Shown here: piece by piece, positions 59,001 through 64,000 of the stretch
Layout: every line of letters starts with the position of its first letter
How positions within the stretch are numbered: the first letter of the stretch is position 1
Assembly (NCBI GenBank): GCA_963921425.1
Contig: OY992832.1
Span: forward strand, 6,262,001 to 6,326,000
Length of the DNA stretch: 64,000 nt
Direction of reading: 5' to 3'
Source of the DNA: Dryas octopetala
Lineage: Eukaryota; Streptophyta; Magnoliopsida; Rosales; Rosaceae
Notes under the pieces: generated by a model
Databases searched by the model: none
The model's input: only the letters and a program-made list of their open reading frames with translations
Told to the model about the DNA's origin: nothing
Position numbers and translations under genes: made by a program

Positions 59001-61589
59001 TAATGTTGTAGAATTCTTTTCTATAATTTTAGACTAATCCATGATTCCATGCTTTGCTGCAATTGTATTAATATGGAGTTATGTGCAGAATGCTGAGGAG
59101 CTGTAATTTATCTGGACCTATCCCTGCTGATATATCGGCTATGACAACATTGAAAATATTGTAAGACTGCTATTCTTTATTTTGATTTTTGATTTTTCTT
59201 GTTCAAGTCAACAGCAATCAATCAATATTTTCTTGATCGCAAGTTGAATAATGAGTTCATTTTGTTCTGTTAAGCTTCCACGTAATAAACTTTGGGTTTT
59301 ATAACATCTTTTTATTATTTTCTTGCAGAGATCTCAGCTTCAACAGATTGGAAGGAAGTATTCCTGATTTTAAAGATCTGGGAAACTTGCAGTACTTGTA
59401 AGAAGTGTAAATTTCATGGTCACTAGAATACATCATGATTCATGGGACCCTCCCCTATATATATATATATTATATCAATATACATATCTACATATATAAA
59501 ATTACATCTCTAATGGAACTATGGAAGCATAGATTTAGATGTAGAAAAACTTTTCTTAGTTATTTTCTTTTATAGTCAATATCTTCGATTCTTCGTACAT
59601 GTAACCGGCCTTTTGAAATAGTAATGATATACTTTAACAGAATGTGATTATGTAATTGATTTCTTAATAGGTATCTGACAAGCAACTTGCTCACTGGGTC
59701 TATTCCAGACTGGATCAAGAACAGAGATAATCGCTTGTATGTTATATCAGATTTTTGCTTGAGAGTTACTTTCTATTGAAGCCTTCAGAAATATATACTT
59801 CTAAGTTAAAGTAATGTTTAACACACACAGACACAGAGATATAATTAGAAATATGTGAACTTCTACTTTGGTTGGAGGCTAATATCATGACCTCTTTAGG
59901 AGTCTGTTGCAGATTCTGTTTCTACCACATATAGTTTATCTTGCACTGTTTGAATTACTCCGTTTAACATCTAGCTAGATTAACAGAAGTGTAACTCTGG
60001 CTTAGCCAAATAAGTTGAGTGGGTATGGTTCTTCGTTGATGTTGGCTTAGCTTATAATTGTAAGTTAGATTAAATGCTAGATGTGACTTGTGAGCAAGTA
60101 TTCATCCACATGGCTTTTATAGGATTTATTCATTTTACTGAATTACAGGATTGAAGACAAGCCTTGTTCTTAGTTTAAAAGACCGTTGTATTTTTTTCCC
60201 AAATGAACTGTTTGTAACATTTAAATGATCAATGTTTAGGATTTTCTGTCATTAACTAATCCTTTAAGCATATTAACAATTTTATCATTACTCTAAAATG
60301 TAATTTTCCAGTGGAGCTTTAATGAATTACAGAAAAAGTGTCTTATTAATGTGTGCAGCCTGATAGATCTTTCTTACAATAATTTTTCTGAGAGCTCTGA
60401 GCCACCTTCTTGCCGTGAAACCCTGTAAGAACATTTTTCTTTTGAGTTGGCATACTTAGCACACTTTGCTGTCTTCATTCACCTAATTTTTTAACCTAAC
60501 CGATTTGGTATATATGTAACTATGTATCAGGAACTTGTTTAAAAGCGCTTCTGTAAAAGACAACTCGTAAGATTCTAACTTGATGTCTTCATGATCAAGC
60601 CATTTTTGTCCTTTTCATTTTCTGGACTTGAAATTTACATAAATTGATTTTGTACTGCCGTACTATAGATTACTTGGAGCGTGCCAGAACTATCCATGTC
60701 CAAAAGGTAACAATATATCTCTAAGATTTAATTCAACATATGATTATGAGGTACATAATTTAGTCATCCAACAGGGGTTTAATTAGTTAATTTGGTAAAA
60801 CATCACAGAAAATGGTTTATAAGACAATATGTTAATTTCATTTATCTACTCCTATATTTGCTTTTATCTGATTATAATTAGTATGATGCTGTTTCTCTAT
60901 TGTTTCTGAATAGATAAGTACTCGTTGCATATAAATTGTGGTGGAATATCCACCACCATTGGGGGAATCAACTTTGAAGGGGATCAAGACTCAGGAGGTG
61001 CAGCAAAATTCATTCCTGTGAGACCTATCTGGGGAACCAGTAGCACTGGACATTTCTGGGATGTTAACACCACCTCTAAAGACTACATAGCAAATAATAC
61101 ATCTATACTGGGAATGAACAACTCTGAGCTGTACACAAATGCACGCCTCTCTCCTCTTTCGCTCACATATTATGCACGCTGCTTGGGAAATGGAAATTAT
61201 ACTGTGAAACTTCACTTTTCGGAGATAATAATCAGAGGCAATAGATCTTTCTACAGTCTTGGAAGACGGATATTTGATGTTTATATTCAGGTAGTCAATC
61301 ATACTGTTTATGCACTCTATATGCCACCGAAGATTATTTCTGAATGATAACGTTCATTGCAGGAGAAACTGTTGTTGAAGGATTTTGACATTGAAGAGGA
61401 AGCACAAGGGGTTGATAAGGCAGTCATTAGGGAATTTAAAGCAGTTGTGGTTAAGGATAAAATTTTACATATCCGATTCCATTGGTCCGGGAAAGGGACA
61501 ACAGCTTCCCCAAAGAGAGGAACATATGGTCCTCTTATATCAGCTATCTCTATAGAATCTGGTATCTTCTGAATAGCAAACATTTCTCT

Positions 61590-61620
<31 letters not shown>

Positions 61621-63914
61621 ATTTTGTTTAAGAGTTTTATGTTATCCCACGTGTACTCATTCCAAACAGAAAAGGAACCAGAAAACAAGTATTTTAACTG
61701 CAGTAGATTGGAAATGAGTAGATAAAGAACAGTATAGTGGTACCTAGATGCAAAGTTTGTTTACTTTGAAGAAAGATTATGCGCCACATTCTACTACAAA
61801 TTTATCTTTTCCTCTAAATTTGGTCTTTAAAGCATCTTAAAAGATACACTTCCAGATTGACATACCCTATGTATGGCTGTATATCATAGCTCTGAAAACA
61901 TATATTATGTTGCTGACTTTTTTTCTTTTCCATTTGATTTTATTTTGTAGAGTTCAAGCCTCCTAATGATAGCAAAAAAAAGAAAGTTGTTGTTGGAGCT
62001 TCAGTTGGAGCTTCGGTTTTGTGCCTCATTTTTTTGATTGTTGGCATTCTTTGGTGGAAAGGCTGTCTGGATAGCAAGACATCAAGGGAAAAAGGTGCCT
62101 ACTAATCTACTGTGTAAATATCAAGTAGTACATTCGTCTCAATCTTTCAGATGCCATGTAACTAGGAAATACAACTACAGACCAAGTTCAAAAGAACTTC
62201 TATAAATTTGTAAGACGTTACCAATATCCTAACCTTGTTCTGTGGACAGATCTGAGAGGACTGGATCTGAAAACTGGCTTTTTCACCTTGAGGCAAATTA
62301 AAGCTGCCACTAACAACTTTGATCCTATGAACAAAATTGGGGAAGGTGGTTTTGGCTCTGTCTACAAGGTATCATATGGCTCTGTCCTTTTCTTTCACAT
62401 ATTTTTTCATGTCTTTGTTTGATCATATTTCTTATAGGCTTTATATGATTGCAAATTAATCAACTATTTTTAATGCAGGGTACATTATTGGATGGTACTA
62501 TAATTGCGGTTAAGCAACTATCTTCAAAATCAAAGCAAGGAAATCGAGAATTTGTGAATGAAATAGGCATGATTTCTGGTTTGCAACATCCAAATCTTGT
62601 TAGATTGTATGGATGTTGTATTGAAGCAAATCAGTTACTGTTGGTATATGAATACATGGTAAACAATAGCCTTGCACGTGCTTTGTTTGGTAAGCTTATC
62701 AGGTCTAGGAACAAAAATCTGAAATAGTATTAAGAAGTACTAAAATGATCCATTAATTGGGAATCTATGTTGGTTGCAGGTCCTGAGGAAGGTCCATTAA
62801 CATTGGACTGGCCTACAAGGCAGAAAATATGCATAGGCATAGCACGAGGTCTGGCTTTTTTGCATGAGGAATCACCACTGAAGGTTGTACATAGAGACAT
62901 CAAAACTACGAATATATTACTGGACCAAGACCTTAACCCTAAGATCTCAGACTTTGGTTTGGCCAAGCTCGATGAAGAGGAGAACACCCACATTAGCACC
63001 AGAGTTGCCGGAACTATGTAAGCTACTGTTTTATTGAGAGTCAAATTTTGTTTATGCTTTTCTTTCCACCCCCTTTTCTGTCCCCAAAATCTTGAATATG
63101 AGTCAATCATGATTCATGATCAGATTTTATCTTTATATTTTCCATTAAATATGTTTGAGATAAAATGCCTCGTACTAGAGTGAATCAGCAGTCAGATAAA
63201 AACAATCTTTGTTGTGCAGAGGATACATGGCGCCAGAATATGCACTATGGGGTTATTTAACCTACAAAGCAGATGTCTACAGTTTTGGTGTGGTTGCATT
63301 GGAAATTGTTGCTGGAAAGAACAACATGAAATATCGACCAAATGAGAATTTTGTATGCCTTCTGGATTGGGTAAGATGGTTCTTCATTCACAATCCTTCA
63401 GTACATGCAACTAGAAGCACAGTTTTTTGATGATTTGTCATCCTAAAAACCTGAAAATTGTATGCTCTTGTTGATTTGTAGCTTTCCATTTCCAATCTCT
63501 TTTTTCTGCTTATTTCAGGCCCTTGTTTTACAACAAAAAGGGAATTTGATGGAGCTGGTGGATCCAAGGTTGGGGTCTGATTTCAGCAAGGAAGAGGCAA
63601 TTAGAATGGTTAAAGTAGCTCTGCTATGCACCAATCCATCACCAGCTCTGAGGCCTACCATGTCTTCAGTAGTGAGCATGCTTGAAGGGAAGACTGTTGT
63701 TCATGAATTGATTATGGATCCAAGTATTTATGGTGATGAAATGAGGTTGACAGCCTTGAGAGACCAGTTTGATAAAATTGTACAACAGAGCCCAAGTCAA
63801 ACTCAGAGCCTCATTCATTCATCCGGTGCAACATGGATTGGTTCTTCTGCTGCTTCTTCAGATCTCTATAAGATTAGTTCTAGTACTTCTTCAGATCTCT
63901 ATAAGATTACATGA
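56090..63914 (+). CDS. RLK gene E: LRR-malectin receptor-like kinase (LRR-VIII-2)
   Basis: 24 exons: 56090-56216, 57113-57290, 57654-57725, 57836-57904, 57987-58058, 58187-58258, 58378-58449, 58554-58625, 58717-58788, 58918-58989, 59089-59160, 59329-59397, 59671-59736, 60359-60424, 60531-60566, 60669-60706, 60914-61290, 61363-61561, 61951-62094, 62250-62368, 62479-62689, 62780-63017, 63220-63370, 63519-63914; 3060 nt, 1019 residues. Signal peptide about 1-34, LRRs about 103-408, malectin about 409-600, transmembrane about 612-636, kinase Lys700, HRD Asp798, DFG Asp816. The N-terminus differs from C and D ([12 protein letters not shown]). The C-terminus is longer because the SSDLYKI segment is tandemly repeated before the stop. 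Intron 5 holds a short (ctggct)n run near 58065-58085. The frame is intact; the gene ends 86 bp before the window edge. Confidence 0.93.
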
Positions 63915-64000
63915 CTATTTAAAAATAGATGGCTTTACAACAATATCACATGTTATGTTCTCATATTATAATCTAAACTATAAATAAAAATCTATAATAA
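63915..64000. other. 3' flank of gene E
   Basis: AT-rich, with a short match (acatgttatgttctcatattataatct) to the flank after gene D near 51988. It contains AATAAA at 63984-63989 as a possible poly(A) signal. The array may continue beyond the window. Confidence 0.5.

Noticed and set aside
6474..63914. The RLK reading frames first look like many short broken ORFs, suggesting pseudogenes.
   Set aside because: Joining by GT-AG sites gives five complete in-phase frames with the same exon sizes, so the breaks are introns.

Overview
This is plant nuclear DNA: GT-AG introns, AT-rich non-coding sequence, a plant-type seipin, and receptor-like kinases (RLKs) of the LRR-VIII-2 (LRR plus malectin) class. 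The transposon content suits a woody eudicot, possibly Rosaceae, but that is a low-confidence guess. I found no tRNA, rRNA, CRISPR or bacterial features.

Layout. At 1-2418 (minus) lies the 5' part of a SEIPIN2/3-type lipid-droplet gene that runs off the left edge. At 4380-4753 is a broken partial copy of the same gene. The rest is a head-to-tail tandem array of five complete plus-strand RLK genes, here called A to E: A 6474-17061, B 22368-30871, C 35276-43796, D 44557-51833, E 56090-63914. Six-frame ORFs show them only as fragments because each has 24 exons. Joining exons by splice signals gives five uninterrupted reading frames of about 1004, 1011, 1030, 1021 and 1019 residues, with the same exon order and phases. 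Each encodes signal peptide, LRR ectodomain, malectin domain, one transmembrane helix and a cytoplasmic Ser/Thr kinase with Lys, HRD and DFG residues present. A and B form one subgroup and C, D and E a second, more recently duplicated one.

Spaces and introns are full of mobile elements, several with target-site duplications (TSDs) readable by eye. There is a very young gag-only Copia-type LTR element inside intron 12 of gene A (LTRs identical by eye, TSD GATGT). There are two hAT elements with 8-bp TSDs, one holding a decayed transposase dimerisation domain. A Mutator-like element with 9-bp TSD and two-module inverted arms, a Tourist-like MITE, a probable SINE in gene C and several foldback MITEs complete the set. 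A 200-N gap sits within a palindromic repeat.

The genes probably act as cell-surface receptors, possibly with overlapping ligands. A shared upstream block lies about 150 bp from the start codon in D but 2-3 kb away in C and E because of insertions. I see no convincing new biological system. The best leads are the intronic Copia insertion next to a branch point, the insertion-split upstream regions and the matched empty sites among paralogues that order the events.
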